Shown here in pieces: positions 9,095-17,412 of a stretch of 64,000 nt of DNA (position 1 is the first letter of the stretch; each line of letters begins with the position of its first letter). This DNA comes from Falsirhodobacter flavus. GTDB lineage: Bacteria; Pseudomonadota; Alphaproteobacteria; Rhodobacterales; Rhodobacteraceae. The stretch covers positions 1 through 64,000 of the forward strand of contig JARWBI010000008.1 of assembly GCA_029846755.1 (NCBI GenBank), given 5' to 3'. The translations under genes were made by a program, and so were the position numbers. The notes below the pieces were generated by a model. The model did no database searches. It was not told the origin of the DNA and saw only the letters and a list, made by a program, of their open reading frames with translations.

Positions 9095-10785
9095 GTGTTT
9101 CTCCTCGACAGAGATGCCAAGGCCCCTTGAGCCGCCTTATGTCGACGCGATTCGTCGATGAATGCGTAGTTTCGCTCCGCGACCTCCTCGGAGATGCCCA
9201 AATGTGCGGCAATGACCTTCATGTCCAGCTCTGCATCGTTGAGCAGAAGTGTTGCATGGGCGTGTCTGTTGACGTGGGGGGTCATCGGGATATTTTGGCT
9301 CCGGGAAGATTTATTCCAGATGCGCCGCAGCCGCTGCTTGTTCATCCCGCAGAACAGAAGATCCGGATCGTTGCAGTGGTTGTCATCGCGGAGGAGCAAC
9401 GGACGGATTTTGTCGCGATACCACCGGATGATTGCAGCCGGGTCCGCTCCCGACGTGGCTTTCAACTCTATATTGTGGTGCTCATAGTCGTTTTTGACGA
9501 CCATGGCCCGCGTCGAGATGAACACGCTCCTGCCCCGAAACCAGATGTCAGGCGCCGCACCATTGAGTGTCAGATTTTCCGTGCTCTTGATTCGCAACGG
9601 AAGATGTCGCCATACCGCACTGAGGCACGCTGCAGTTCCCCAGTTGGTGATGCGATATCGATCATGGGTTCCGGCCGTGTCGTAAAGGGCAAGCTTGGAC
9701 TTTGCCGTCTCCCAGAGCGTTCCCGGGAGATTAAGGTAGGTTTCTTTCATGTCGGGCCGCAACATGAGCGCGTGGCACCACGCTTGCCGGGATGCCGACA
9801 TCTGCTTTCGGCTGTCGAAATAGCTGGAATTCGGCAGATCCCTCAGCCTCTTCAACTTAACTGAGTCGAGGCCTTTCTCTTCGAGAAATGCCGTTAAGAA
9901 CCTCAACCGGCTTAGCACGGTCACAGGTGCCAGTTTCTTCCACGGCAGGGCTCCAGCCACCTCCGCGCGAATGACACCGACGATAAGATCGACGTCACAG
10001 ACGACGTCGAGGCCCGAGTGTTCACTGCGTTCGGGATGCAGAGTTACTCCGGCTGTGTAGAAGTAGTTGATTGCATCCGCGATGCCGTAGGCTGTTTCAT
10101 CCGTCACGCCATCGCCGCTGATGTCATCGATGCCCAGGAAACCGGAGCGTTTCTTGGCAACCCAATCATCGCGAGCCGACGCCAGATCTTCCGGTGCCGG
10201 GATCCTCCAAGCGACATTTCGCCGCCGCAGAGCATCGAAGTCGTAAGACGCCGGCGTGGGGCAATCGAGCTCGTCAGCCATAGCCTCCAGACGTCTCCAA
10301 CCCGTGATCAGGGTGCGTGCCGTGGTTGCGCGTTCACAGCCTCTGGTCATGCTCACCAGATGCTGACCATCCAGATCGCCAGGCTGGAGCTTTCGTTTCC
10401 GGGATTCTCGAGCAAGCGACTTCACTGCTATAGCGCGAAATACACCGTAGATCTCGTCCGCCTTCGCGTTGACCTTCGTCCAGTCATCATCATATCCAGC
10501 CGGATCGACCGGATCGATGCAGGCCAAATAGCCTTTCATCATGGCGATGCATTGTTTCCGCCAGACCTGATATGATTTCATCGAGCTCCACTGCGAGAGA
10601 ATCCCAATCGGCGGGTCCTTCGGCCATCTGCTCTCGAATATCGCCACATCGCAACTCAAGGAGGCAAGTGGCATATTTGAGATCCGTGCCAATTTACGAC
10701 CAGACCCTCTGATTTTTCTATCATAGTTGGCCGAGAAGACAATATTCTTCACGAAATGATCGATTGCATCTTGCATAGTTTTCAT
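9091..10785 (-). CDS. Tyrosine recombinase/integrase-like protein
   Basis: The product of about 564 residues is long for an integrase. The C-terminal domain has the expected motifs: HVNRHAHATLLL for H-x-x-R-H, VIAAHLGISEE for the LGH box, and NYAFID with the nucleophilic Tyr. An arginine corresponding to the first catalytic residue was not located with certainty. The ATG at 10785 has AGGGGG about 6 bases upstream; an in-frame ATG at 10809 lies before that site. It is the first gene of a two-recombinase unit, which may form a heteromeric recombinase that moves or inverts DNA. Confidence 0.78.
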   Translation of the reverse strand: MKTMQDAIDHFVKNIVFSANYDRKIRGSGRKLARISNMPLASLSCDVAIFESRWPKDPPIGILSQWSSMKSYQVWRKQCIAMMKGYLACIDPVDPAGYDDDWTKVNAKADEIYGVFRAIAVKSLARESRKRKLQPGDLDGQHLVSMTRGCERATTARTLITGWRRLEAMADELDCPTPASYDFDALRRRNVAWRIPAPEDLASARDDWVAKKRSGFLGIDDISGDGVTDETAYGIADAINYFYTAGVTLHPERSEHSGLDVVCDVDLIVGVIRAEVAGALPWKKLAPVTVLSRLRFLTAFLEEKGLDSVKLKRLRDLPNSSYFDSRKQMSASRQAWCHALMLRPDMKETYLNLPGTLWETAKSKLALYDTAGTHDRYRITNWGTAACLSAVWRHLPLRIKSTENLTLNGAAPDIWFRGRSVFISTRAMVVKNDYEHHNIELKATSGADPAAIIRWYRDKIRPLLLRDDNHCNDPDLLFCGMNKQRLRRIWNKSSRSQNIPMTPHVNRHAHATLLLNDAELDMKVIAAHLGISEEVAERNYAFIDESRRHKAAQGALASLSRRNT

Positions 10786-10967
10786 ATCAGCCCCCTGCCC
10801 CGATTCCAACCCTGTTGGAGATCATGCCACAACACGGTGAGTTTTAGGAGTTAAATCAGCGTTGGGGGATTTATGATATAGGGTATGGCTCACGTTGATA
10901 TCAAACGGACAACATGAAGATCAAAGAGCCCAAACTGATACCAAAACGCATCTTCGCACATCAAACG

Positions 10968-11381
10968 CTACTTGATGCGCATACGACTGTGGGAAGCGTA
11001 GCGCAAAGCCGGGTCGAAAAACATACGTAGATCCGGCGCGTTGTTCGGACTAAACGGGTGATAACGATGATCTCCGTCCAATATGTATATGATATCGAAT
11101 GAATAAATCTTGCGACTGTTGTATATCGTGGACTTGCTTAGTCCCAAGCATCGCGCGACTTCCGTTGTCTTCAGCAGCTTCGGGACCAGCGGGTCACCCT
11201 TCTCCATGAGACTGATAGCCTCCTCCTCCGGCAGACCGTCGACTTTCATGAGCACGTCCATAATCAGATACCTGGGCCTCGCGTGTCCAGAAACCTGGAC
11301 TCCAAACCGCGATACGATCTTGTTCACGGATTTTCTACTCACCTGCCAATGCTCTGCCAACTCATCCTTGTATGCGAACAT
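10968..11381 (-). CDS. Small protein with two helix-turn-helix segments
   Basis: The 137-residue protein is not recognised by name. Two HTH-like segments are visible: ELAEHWQVSRKSVNKIVSRF near the start and LLKTTEVARCLGLSKSTIYN in the middle, the latter like excisionase/MerR helices. It has a good ribosome site (GGGAG) before the ATG. It lies upstream of the two recombinases on the same strand, separated by about 180 bases, and 77 bases downstream of a GTCCTA operator. It may be an excisionase or recombination-directionality factor, but this is inference from position and fold only. Confidence 0.6.
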   Translation of the reverse strand: MFAYKDELAEHWQVSRKSVNKIVSRFGVQVSGHARPRYLIMDVLMKVDGLPEEEAISLMEKGDPLVPKLLKTTEVARCLGLSKSTIYNSRKIYSFDIIYILDGDHRYHPFSPNNAPDLRMFFDPALRYASHSRMRIK

Positions 11382-11457
11382 TCAACACTCCCAACCTGAG
11401 AAACGAAAGACCATGCGCTTCAGAAACGCGGTGGGTGTGCTTGGCATGAGAGAGAAA

Positions 11458-11478
11458 TTGTCCTAAACATTAGGACAA
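11458..11478. promoter_or_regulatory. Operator-like palindrome GTCCTA-N5-TAGGAC
   Basis: The sequence forms a perfect 9-base inverted repeat (TTGTCCTAA, spacer ACA, TTAGGACAA). The same core with the same 5-base spacing occurs next to the XRE repressor gene at 17251-17267. It lies 77 bases before the HTH/recombinase genes, so it probably controls them. Confidence 0.6.
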
Positions 11479-11588
11479 GCTGGAAATGGAACTTGAATAT
11501 TATATTCGCAATGCGCTTCTAGTAGATTGTTGAAGGGGAGCGAACGATGATACTCAAGGAAGGCTGGCTAGTCGGGGACCTCATGAAT

Positions 11589-11618
11589 GCGAATAAATGG
11601 TTCATATGATTTATTCGC
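11589..11618. repeat. Perfect 10-bp AT-rich inverted repeat
   Basis: GCGAATAAAT at 11589-11598 and ATTTATTCGC at 11609-11618 flank a 10-base spacer. The form (two inverted arms around a short core) is like a tyrosine recombinase crossover site, and it sits beside two recombinase genes. It is not followed by a T run, so it does not look like a terminator. It could also be an operator. Confidence 0.45.
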
Positions 11619-12119
11619 GAACCCCAAATTTTTTCACATCAGTCAATTGGGTCGTCAAGTTTCTGTGATACGGCTCTTCCGGGCTTGGTAAGGCACAAAG
11701 AGAGCCTCGAAATCTCCAGCTTCATCGACGAAATGCGGAACCGCCGAGAGACTGATTCGGGTCTTGGGCGATTTTCGCCTGCGCGCAAGGCAAGAAGATC
11801 CGCGCCAAGAATTCGGTTTTCACATTGCGGCGGGGGAAGTGACACTCCCCGGCCCGTAACGTCTTCAACGATCGGTCTCTACCTTCGCAAGTTGACTAAA
11901 AGGCACTAAGATAGTTGTTACGACGTTGCCCGCCGAGGGGTGCTCTTTGCCTGCAACGGCGCATCGAGGCTACGATCTCGCTGGCCGCCTCTGCCCATCG
12001 AGAGCGCGAAAAACAAAGTCGTTGCCCATCGAGCCATGTCGTGTCATTCATTCTAACGGTCGGCACCGCTTTCAGCGGTCCGCAACGTTAAGTGCCAAAA
12101 AGGCCGCGCCGAGGGTGAG

Positions 12120-13391
12120 ATGAACGAGCAGCTGCGACAAGCCGAGACAGCCGGGGTCGGTGTTGACACTGTCAGCCGCTTTGCCGATGCGCTCGCTCGC
12201 TCTCTCGATGAGGAGATGCGAAAAGCCTATCGTCCGACCGAACGTAAGACATTAAGGCGTTTCAGCGTAGGCGAAGTTGCCGAAATCACCGGCATCAGCG
12301 CCAACAACCTGCGTCAGCGGCACAACGACAAGACACTTCCTCACGTCGAGACGGACTCTCGCGGTCACAGAACGTATGCAGCCACGGATATACAGGCGAT
12401 CCGCGAGGTGATGGCAAGAACCAGTAAAACGGGAGATCTGTTCAGACCCGGGCGGCGAGGCCCCGAAGATCATTTGCAGGTTCTTTCTGTCGTAAACTTC
12501 AAAGGTGGATCATCAAAAACCACCACCTCCATCCACCTCGCCCAGCGATGGGCGTTGCGTGGGTATCGAGTCTTGGCAATCGATCTTGACCCGCAGGGCT
12601 CTCTCTCGACCTTCTTCGGGCTGCGTCCCGAGCTCGATTTCGAAGAACCTGATGCACTGACCATTTACGACGCCATCTGTTATGATGACCCTGTCGCCGG
12701 CGTGCGGCAACGTCCTCTTCGGGATGTCATTCGTAAGACCTACTTTCCGAATTTGGACATGGTCCCGGCGAGTTTGCTCTTGTCTGAATACGAGACCGAG
12801 ACTGCGCACGCCTTGAGCGCGAATGCGGTGGCACGTGAGCACAATGTCCAACCGCCTCACGATATCTTTGCAGTTCGCCTAGCAAAGGCGCTAGGCGCGG
12901 TCGAGGCCGACTATGATCTCGTTGTCATTGATTGTCCCCCGCAGCTCGGATTCACAACGCTAAGCGCTCTTGCAGCCTCCACCGGACTTATTGTGACGGT
13001 TGTGCCTGGGATGCTTGATGTCGCGTCAATGTCCCAATTTTTGAAACTCGCGTCTGAAACCATGCGCGCAGTGCAGGGCGCAACGCATACGCAAGACGAG
13101 TGGGACTTCCTTAAGTTCCTTGTCACTCGATACGAACCGGCAGACGGACCACAAATCCAGATGTCCAGTTATCTTAGGCATATCCTCGGGGGCCACGTGT
13201 TGAAGGAGGCAATGCTGAAGTCGACTGCGATAAGCGACGCGGGGATGACTCATCAAACCATCTACGAGGTAGATCCGAAACAGCTCGTTCGGAGCACGTT
13301 GGAGCGAGCGGTAACCTCTATGAACGCCGTGTCCAACGAGATCGAGAAAGTAATACAAGCTGCTTGGGGGAGATCGGCAAATGGGGCGTAA
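12120..13391 (+). CDS. repA: RepA, ParA-type partition ATPase of a repABC replicon
   Basis: The 423-residue protein has an N-terminal MerR-like HTH (RRFSVGEVAEITGISANNLRQR, about 48-70) and a ParA ATPase domain with the deviant Walker A KGGSSKTTT beginning at Lys128, a Walker A' segment VLAIDLDPQGS and Walker B VVIDCPPQLG. These are the features of RepA, which partitions the plasmid with RepB and represses the operon. Length is normal. It overlaps repB by 11 bases, as is usual for this operon. Confidence 0.95.
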   Translation: MNEQLRQAETAGVGVDTVSRFADALARSLDEEMRKAYRPTERKTLRRFSVGEVAEITGISANNLRQRHNDKTLPHVETDSRGHRTYAATDIQAIREVMARTSKTGDLFRPGRRGPEDHLQVLSVVNFKGGSSKTTTSIHLAQRWALRGYRVLAIDLDPQGSLSTFFGLRPELDFEEPDALTIYDAICYDDPVAGVRQRPLRDVIRKTYFPNLDMVPASLLLSEYETETAHALSANAVAREHNVQPPHDIFAVRLAKALGAVEADYDLVVIDCPPQLGFTTLSALAASTGLIVTVVPGMLDVASMSQFLKLASETMRAVQGATHTQDEWDFLKFLVTRYEPADGPQIQMSSYLRHILGGHVLKEAMLKSTAISDAGMTHQTIYEVDPKQLVRSTLERAVTSMNAVSNEIEKVIQAAWGRSANGA

Positions 13392-14451
13392 GCTATTTGA
13401 CAGGATCGCCGCGGGTAGCGACGCATCAGATGGCAAGGCTTCTGATGAAGTGAGCACTTCTCAAGGGCGCGCTCGCCCCGTCCAGCGAATGGCGGACAGC
13501 TTGCTCGATATGTCGGCGAACTCAATCCGCCTCATTCCACTCGAGAGCATAGAGTCCTCCAGTATCAAGGACCGGATCAGCGCCGACGATGACGTTGAAG
13601 CACTTGCTGCCTCTATTGCAGCTCACGGACAGCAAGTTCCGATCTTGGTGCGCCCCCTGCCCCACGCGTCTGACCGCTTCCAAGTGGTCTATGGTCGGCG
13701 TCGAATAGCGGCCATCAGATCGCTTGGCGCCGGTCGAACGGTTAAAGCGATTGTAAGGACACTCAAGGACGAAGAAGCCATTGTTGCCCAAGGGCAAGAG
13801 AATAGCTTGCGCCTCGATCCTTCGCATATTGAAAAGTCGTTATTTGCCCGCGAATTGAGAGAGCAAGGTTATTCTACGAGTGTCATCGTCGACGCTCTTG
13901 GAGTCGATCGGTTTACGATCTCTCGGATGATAAAGGTCGTGGACAACATTCCTCTCGCCATCATCGAACTGATAGGAGCAGCACACGACATTGGTCGACG
14001 TCCCTGGAAAAATATGAGCGACCTGCTCGGAAGCGTAACTTTTGACGCTGTCTCGGTTGTCACCAGCGCGATCAATGAAAAGGCTGGGAAATTATCCAGT
14101 TCTGAGCGCTTTCACACTGCATTCTCCGCTATTCGCAACGAAGTATCGCTGTTGGAACAACAGCAGTTGAGCCATGGCTCAACTGCTGTTGTGCTCGGAC
14201 AGGATGATGCACGGCCGAAGGTCGAATTCACATCGACACGAGACAAAGTTTCGATTGTCGTTTCCACGAAAAGTTCGCAAGCGTTTCACGCGTGGCTTAC
14301 TGAGAATTACGAACAGCTCATCCAGGATATGTTAGTTCGTTTTGAAGAACGCGAACTCCAGACGGCGCAGCAAATCCCTGTGAGTCCGGAAGCGTCGGTT
14401 CGACTCAAGACCGAGAAACCCTCAAAGAAAGGAGCACCCGAGAACCGGTAA
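13381..14451 (+). CDS. repB: RepB, ParB-type centromere-binding protein of a repABC replicon
   Basis: The 356-residue protein has the ParB N-terminal domain (VEALAASIAAHGQQVPILVRP and VYGRRRIAAIRSLG), a QGQEN box, and a central HTH with YSTSVIVDALGVDRFTISRMI. It should bind parS-type palindromes and load onto DNA, working with RepA in segregation. Its start codon lies inside the end of repA. Its own coding sequence contains a perfect 36-base palindrome at 14157-14192 that matches two other palindromes downstream. Confidence 0.95.
   Translation: MGRKLFDRIAAGSDASDGKASDEVSTSQGRARPVQRMADSLLDMSANSIRLIPLESIESSSIKDRISADDDVEALAASIAAHGQQVPILVRPLPHASDRFQVVYGRRRIAAIRSLGAGRTVKAIVRTLKDEEAIVAQGQENSLRLDPSHIEKSLFARELREQGYSTSVIVDALGVDRFTISRMIKVVDNIPLAIIELIGAAHDIGRRPWKNMSDLLGSVTFDAVSVVTSAINEKAGKLSSSERFHTAFSAIRNEVSLLEQQQLSHGSTAVVLGQDDARPKVEFTSTRDKVSIVVSTKSSQAFHAWLTENYEQLIQDMLVRFEERELQTAQQIPVSPEASVRLKTEKPSKKGAPENR
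14157..14192. promoter_or_regulatory. parS: parS-like palindrome inside repB (36 bases, perfect)
   Basis: The core GTTGAGCCATGGCTCAAC is an 18-base palindrome centred on CCATGG. In this copy the symmetry extends without mismatch to 36 bases, though it codes for ordinary RepB residues (QQQLSHGSTAVV). The same core recurs at 15917 and 16714. repABC plasmids carry short palindromic centromeres near or in the operon, so these are the best candidates. Confidence 0.75.
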
Positions 14452-14607
14452 TATAGAAGAGCCCCCCGAAGTCACCCTCGGAGAGCCCCATCTGCGTCCT
14501 TAGCAAGAGCAGATTTACCAGCGATCCGTAGCAACCGTCAAGAGCAGCCGATTCGGCTGACGGTATTCTGCGCGATATTTTTCGCAAAGTTAGGTGCTCA
14601 TCTCGGA
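14452..14607 (-). ncRNA. repB-repC intergenic region, probable site of the countertranscribed incompatibility RNA
   Basis: repABC plasmids encode a small antisense RNA in this exact gap, which represses repC. The gap is 156 bases and holds a strong hairpin: arms ACCGTCA and TGACGGT at 14534-14564 with an inner stem AGCCG/CGGCT. A second weaker inverted pair (CCGA...TCGG) lies near 14468-14485 and could serve as its terminator. The RNA itself is inferred from position; the promoter was not identified. Confidence 0.45.
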
Positions 14608-15723
14608 TTGGCCACCGTTTCTCCTCGTGAGAAAATGATGCAACAACAGATTTTCACATCCCCTGCCCCGCGCGGCGGGTCTCAACAGCACACCCGTGCG
14701 ACAACGAAAAATGAGCTTTGGAGTGTTTTGCGTTCTATCGTGAAGGCCCGGCATATCCTGGGCTTGAAACAACCTCCATTGACCACTCTCAGGGCCCTCC
14801 TTAGCTTTGTGCAAGACACGGATCGTCTTACGGTTTTCGCATCGAACAAAGAACTGTGCATGAGAGCCGAAGGAACAAATGAACGCACCCTTCGTCGCCA
14901 TCTTGCCAAACTTGCAGATGCCGGGCTAATCCGCCGATTGGACAGTTCGAACGGCAAAAGGTTCACCATCAGCCAACCGGGTGGAGAGCGGATAGACTAC
15001 GGTCTCGACCTAAGTCCTCTTTACGCCCGGAGACATGAACTTCACTCCGCTGCCGCCGAAGCCGACGAAGAAGCTGAACTTATCAAATTCTATCGCCGCA
15101 AGCTTTCCGGCTTGGTATACTCCTGTGAGCGTCATGGCGTCGACCACGAACTGGGCAATGACACGCGAGCCATCGCACGCCGAGTCTCAGGTTCCACCGC
15201 CCTTAAACAGTTGTGCGAACGCCTCGTCAAACTTCTGGAACAGACCCTGATCGATGAGGAAAAGCTGAACGAACCCGCGGTCGAGCCGAACGCGAAAACC
15301 GACATGACCGATGAAATGTCCGCCAATGCCAGTCATATTGTCCGGCACATAGACAAGACGAGAATCATAAATATAGATTCTAAGGAAGGGATCTCAGAGA
15401 AGGGAATGGCGTCGGATGATGATCTCTCACTCGCCCAACTGATGGCAAGTTCACCGGCAGCTATGGCTTACCTTACTGACTATCCGAAGGACTGGCGGAC
15501 GATGGAGGACGCATGTTTCCGTCTAGCGAAATGGGCCGGCATCAGCACTACAGTAACTGCTGCCGCAGTCGAAAAGACCGGAAGGCGTCACGTCGCAACG
15601 CTCATTTGCGGTATCTTCGAACGTCTCGATGCCATTAGGAATCCTGGGGCATACTTTGCATCGATGATAACCAGAAGCCACAGCACTCCACCTAAACGGC
15701 CCCGCCGAAGGCACATACATTGA
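14608..15723 (+). CDS. repC: RepC, replication initiator of a repABC replicon
   Basis: The protein of up to 371 residues has the RepC N-terminal domain, with NERTLRRHLAKLADAGLIRRLDS as the DNA-binding winged helix and RIDYGLDLSPLYARR, then the C-terminal RepC domain ending in AIRNPGAYFASMI. RepC starts replication, and in this family the origin lies within repC itself. The TTG at 14608 gives 371 residues; an ATG at 14635 is an alternative that would remove nine. It lies 156 bases after repB, as in other repABC operons. Confidence 0.93.
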   Translation: MATVSPREKMMQQQIFTSPAPRGGSQQHTRATTKNELWSVLRSIVKARHILGLKQPPLTTLRALLSFVQDTDRLTVFASNKELCMRAEGTNERTLRRHLAKLADAGLIRRLDSSNGKRFTISQPGGERIDYGLDLSPLYARRHELHSAAAEADEEAELIKFYRRKLSGLVYSCERHGVDHELGNDTRAIARRVSGSTALKQLCERLVKLLEQTLIDEEKLNEPAVEPNAKTDMTDEMSANASHIVRHIDKTRIINIDSKEGISEKGMASDDDLSLAQLMASSPAAMAYLTDYPKDWRTMEDACFRLAKWAGISTTVTAAAVEKTGRRHVATLICGIFERLDAIRNPGAYFASMITRSHSTPPKRPRRRHIH

Positions 15724-15916
15724 ACTGATGCTGACTTTCGGCTCAGCGTTGCAGATCAATTGAGGGGAACTAGGAATGAGCCTAAATGAAGCCAACCTCG
15801 AGCCACACCACCAGGTCCTTGATCGTCGGTCAGTGCCAGAATCGACTATGTTGCCGCATGCCGACAAGCACTAACCCAAGAACCGACTGCATCGCCGACC
15901 GCAATGTTGAGCCGAT

Positions 15917-15934
15917 GTTGAGCCATGGCTCAAC
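15917..15934. promoter_or_regulatory. parS: parS-like palindrome, second copy
   Basis: This is an exact copy of the 18-base core GTTGAGCCATGGCTCAAC, about 190 bases after the repC stop, with a GTTGAGCC half site just before it. Confidence 0.7.
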
Positions 15935-16257
15935 TATCCAAGAGCAATATGACTTCGTCATAAAAACCTAAGAACGGATGCGTTCAGTCGGTGTTGATGA
16001 ACGTCGGTAAAGCAGCTTCACTTCGTGAATTCTGAGTGCCAAGTTCGGGCCATGCCAAAAACCTTCCTCTCCCGCGACCGCGCGACGAGCTGACCTGACT
16101 AAAATCGCCCTGCGCTGCCGCAGCTCGCTCTCCATTGTTCGACCCGACTATGACTGCAACGACCGGCAAGCTTGGCCATCCGGCGGCCCCCTCAGAGAGC
16201 GCTATCTAGGCCTGCTTGACGCTGAAGGTGTTGTTCGACGCGACACTTCTGCAAAAG

Positions 16258-16278
16258 TCAGGCTGGTCGCCAGCCTGA
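16258..16278. repeat. 9-bp perfect hairpin
   Basis: TCAGGCTGG and CCAGCCTGA are separated by three bases. There is no T run after it on either strand, so a role as terminator is possible but not shown. Confidence 0.4.
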
Positions 16279-16712
16279 TTGACATATCGGGATTGGAGTA
16301 ACCGGTTTCAGATTACTTTAAGTTCTGCCGACGTCAGGCCCAGCTTGCGGTGCAGGTTCCTACCGCCGTCCAAAGTGTTCAGGGACGCCGGGAGGGCGAC
16401 AGCCCGATGCTATCATAGCTACTGACGCAAATCCCTGAGATTAGAAAAGATCGGTTCGGTCATGGCCGATGGGGCCCTTGGCGCGATCGCTGGTCGAAAG
16501 GCCGACGTGCGGGGCGCGAAGCGATGGCCGCAAGCAAAGCTCTTGAGGACACCGGCAGGATATCGTCAAAGATCCGCTTTAGGGCCTTACAAGAACCGTT
16601 AGCGTTTTTCGCTTTTCGGAACTAGACGATACATGCCTACGAGCCACTCTATCCCTATCACCAAGTGAGCTATCGCAGAGCAGTCCGCAGAAAACCTGAG
16701 TGCTGCGGTCGA

Positions 16713-16732
16713 AGTTGAGCCATGGCTCAACT
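16713..16732. promoter_or_regulatory. parS: parS-like palindrome, third copy
   Basis: This third copy of the 18-base core is symmetric over 20 bases. It lies about 800 bases after the second, completing a set of three spread over 2.6 kb around repB and repC. Confidence 0.7.
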
Positions 16733-16899
16733 CACCACATCAAGTTCTCTCCCAACGTCAAAAAGCGTCCTCGCCAAAGCGAAGGTTCGGCTGCCTGTGC
16801 AAGCACGCCGCCATATTGATCACAATGGATGGCTAAAGATGCTCAGCAGCGATCGCTTATTCTTAAAACGATCGAAGAGGGCAGGGCGAGCAACGCTTG

Positions 16900-17229
16900 T
16901 CATCGCTTTTTGCTATGCGGACTCCTGATGGCTCCTCGGGTAAAATTATTGATCAAGTCATTTGGTTCAACGGCTCGAACGACGACGGCAAACAAGTCCT
17001 CAGGATCAAGATCGAGCACGCGAGCAAGTGCAATCAGCTCAATGACGTCGATCCGGCGATGTCCATTCACGATGTTTAGCGCCGTGTTTGGAGAGCATCG
17101 TAAAGCCTTTGCGAGGTCGCGGATTGTCCAGCCCTTTGCACTGCGAGCTGCGCTGAGGGCGTCACTAAGCGCCTGAAACCCCGAACTACGAATGGTGTTT
17201 GTCATGATGATCCCGGTGTCTGTTGACAC
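16900..17229 (-). CDS. XRE family HTH repressor
   Basis: The protein of up to 109 residues carries a classic XRE/Cro HTH: LSDALSAARSAKGWTIRDLA then LRCSPNTALNIVNGHRRIDVIELIALARVLDLDPEDLF. The C terminus is short and has no ligand domain. Either the GTG at 17229 or the ATG at 17205 could start it; the ATG gives a protein of 101 residues that begins MTNTIRSSGF. A GTCCTA-N5-TAGGAC palindrome lies just upstream, between this gene and a divergent gene at 17413, so it probably represses itself and, through the copy at 11458, the recombinase genes. Confidence 0.8.
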   Translation of the reverse strand: MSTDTGIIMTNTIRSSGFQALSDALSAARSAKGWTIRDLAKALRCSPNTALNIVNGHRRIDVIELIALARVLDLDPEDLFAVVVRAVEPNDLINNFTRGAIRSPHSKKR

Positions 17230-17241
17230 CGGTTAGCCCAC

Positions 17242-17267
17242 GTCCTAGTAGTCCTAAAAAATAGGAC
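17242..17267. promoter_or_regulatory. Operator-like repeats at the XRE gene
   Basis: GTCCTA occurs at 17242-17247 and again at 17251-17256, and TAGGAC at 17262-17267. The last two form the same GTCCTA-N5-TAGGAC palindrome as at 11460-11476. The position right upstream of the XRE gene suggests an autoregulatory operator. Confidence 0.6.
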
Positions 17268-17412
17268 AACTGCTGGTAGGCTCGATGCGAAAAACACCGC
17301 GAACGTAAAAGAATGCCGAGCGCAGGACGCGGCCGATGACGCCGTCTCGCAGCGTCGAGTCCATTCCTCAGGCGTTCGCTCAAACACCGCAGCCAGCGAA
17401 ACACATGACACC

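Larger units (their letters stand above)
11382..12119. other. Long intergenic region between the recombinase block and repA
   Basis: No convincing gene was seen in these 738 bases; short frames on both strands lack family features. It contains the operator-like palindrome at 11458-11478 and the AT-rich inverted repeat at 11589-11618. The 3' part must hold the repA promoter, but no clear boxes were identified. Confidence 0.5.
15724..16899. other. Long intergenic region downstream of repC
   Basis: These 1.18 kb hold two parS-like palindromes (15917 and 16714), a parS half site (GTTGAGCC at 15906-15913) and a hairpin at 16258-16278. Short frames such as the one beginning at the ATG inside the third palindrome show no family features. 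Some stretches near 16200 and 16440-16620 look like decayed coding sequence but could not be assigned. Confidence 0.5.

Noticed and set aside
11639-11909. Short overlapping frames upstream of repA as possible plasmid-maintenance genes
   Set aside because: No ribosome sites or family features on either strand; the two frames overlap each other as shadows.
16722-16928. Small frame starting at the ATG inside the third parS palindrome
   Set aside because: The start codon is simply the centre of the palindrome (CCATGG), there is no ribosome site, and the product is not recognised; its end overlaps the XRE gene on the other strand.
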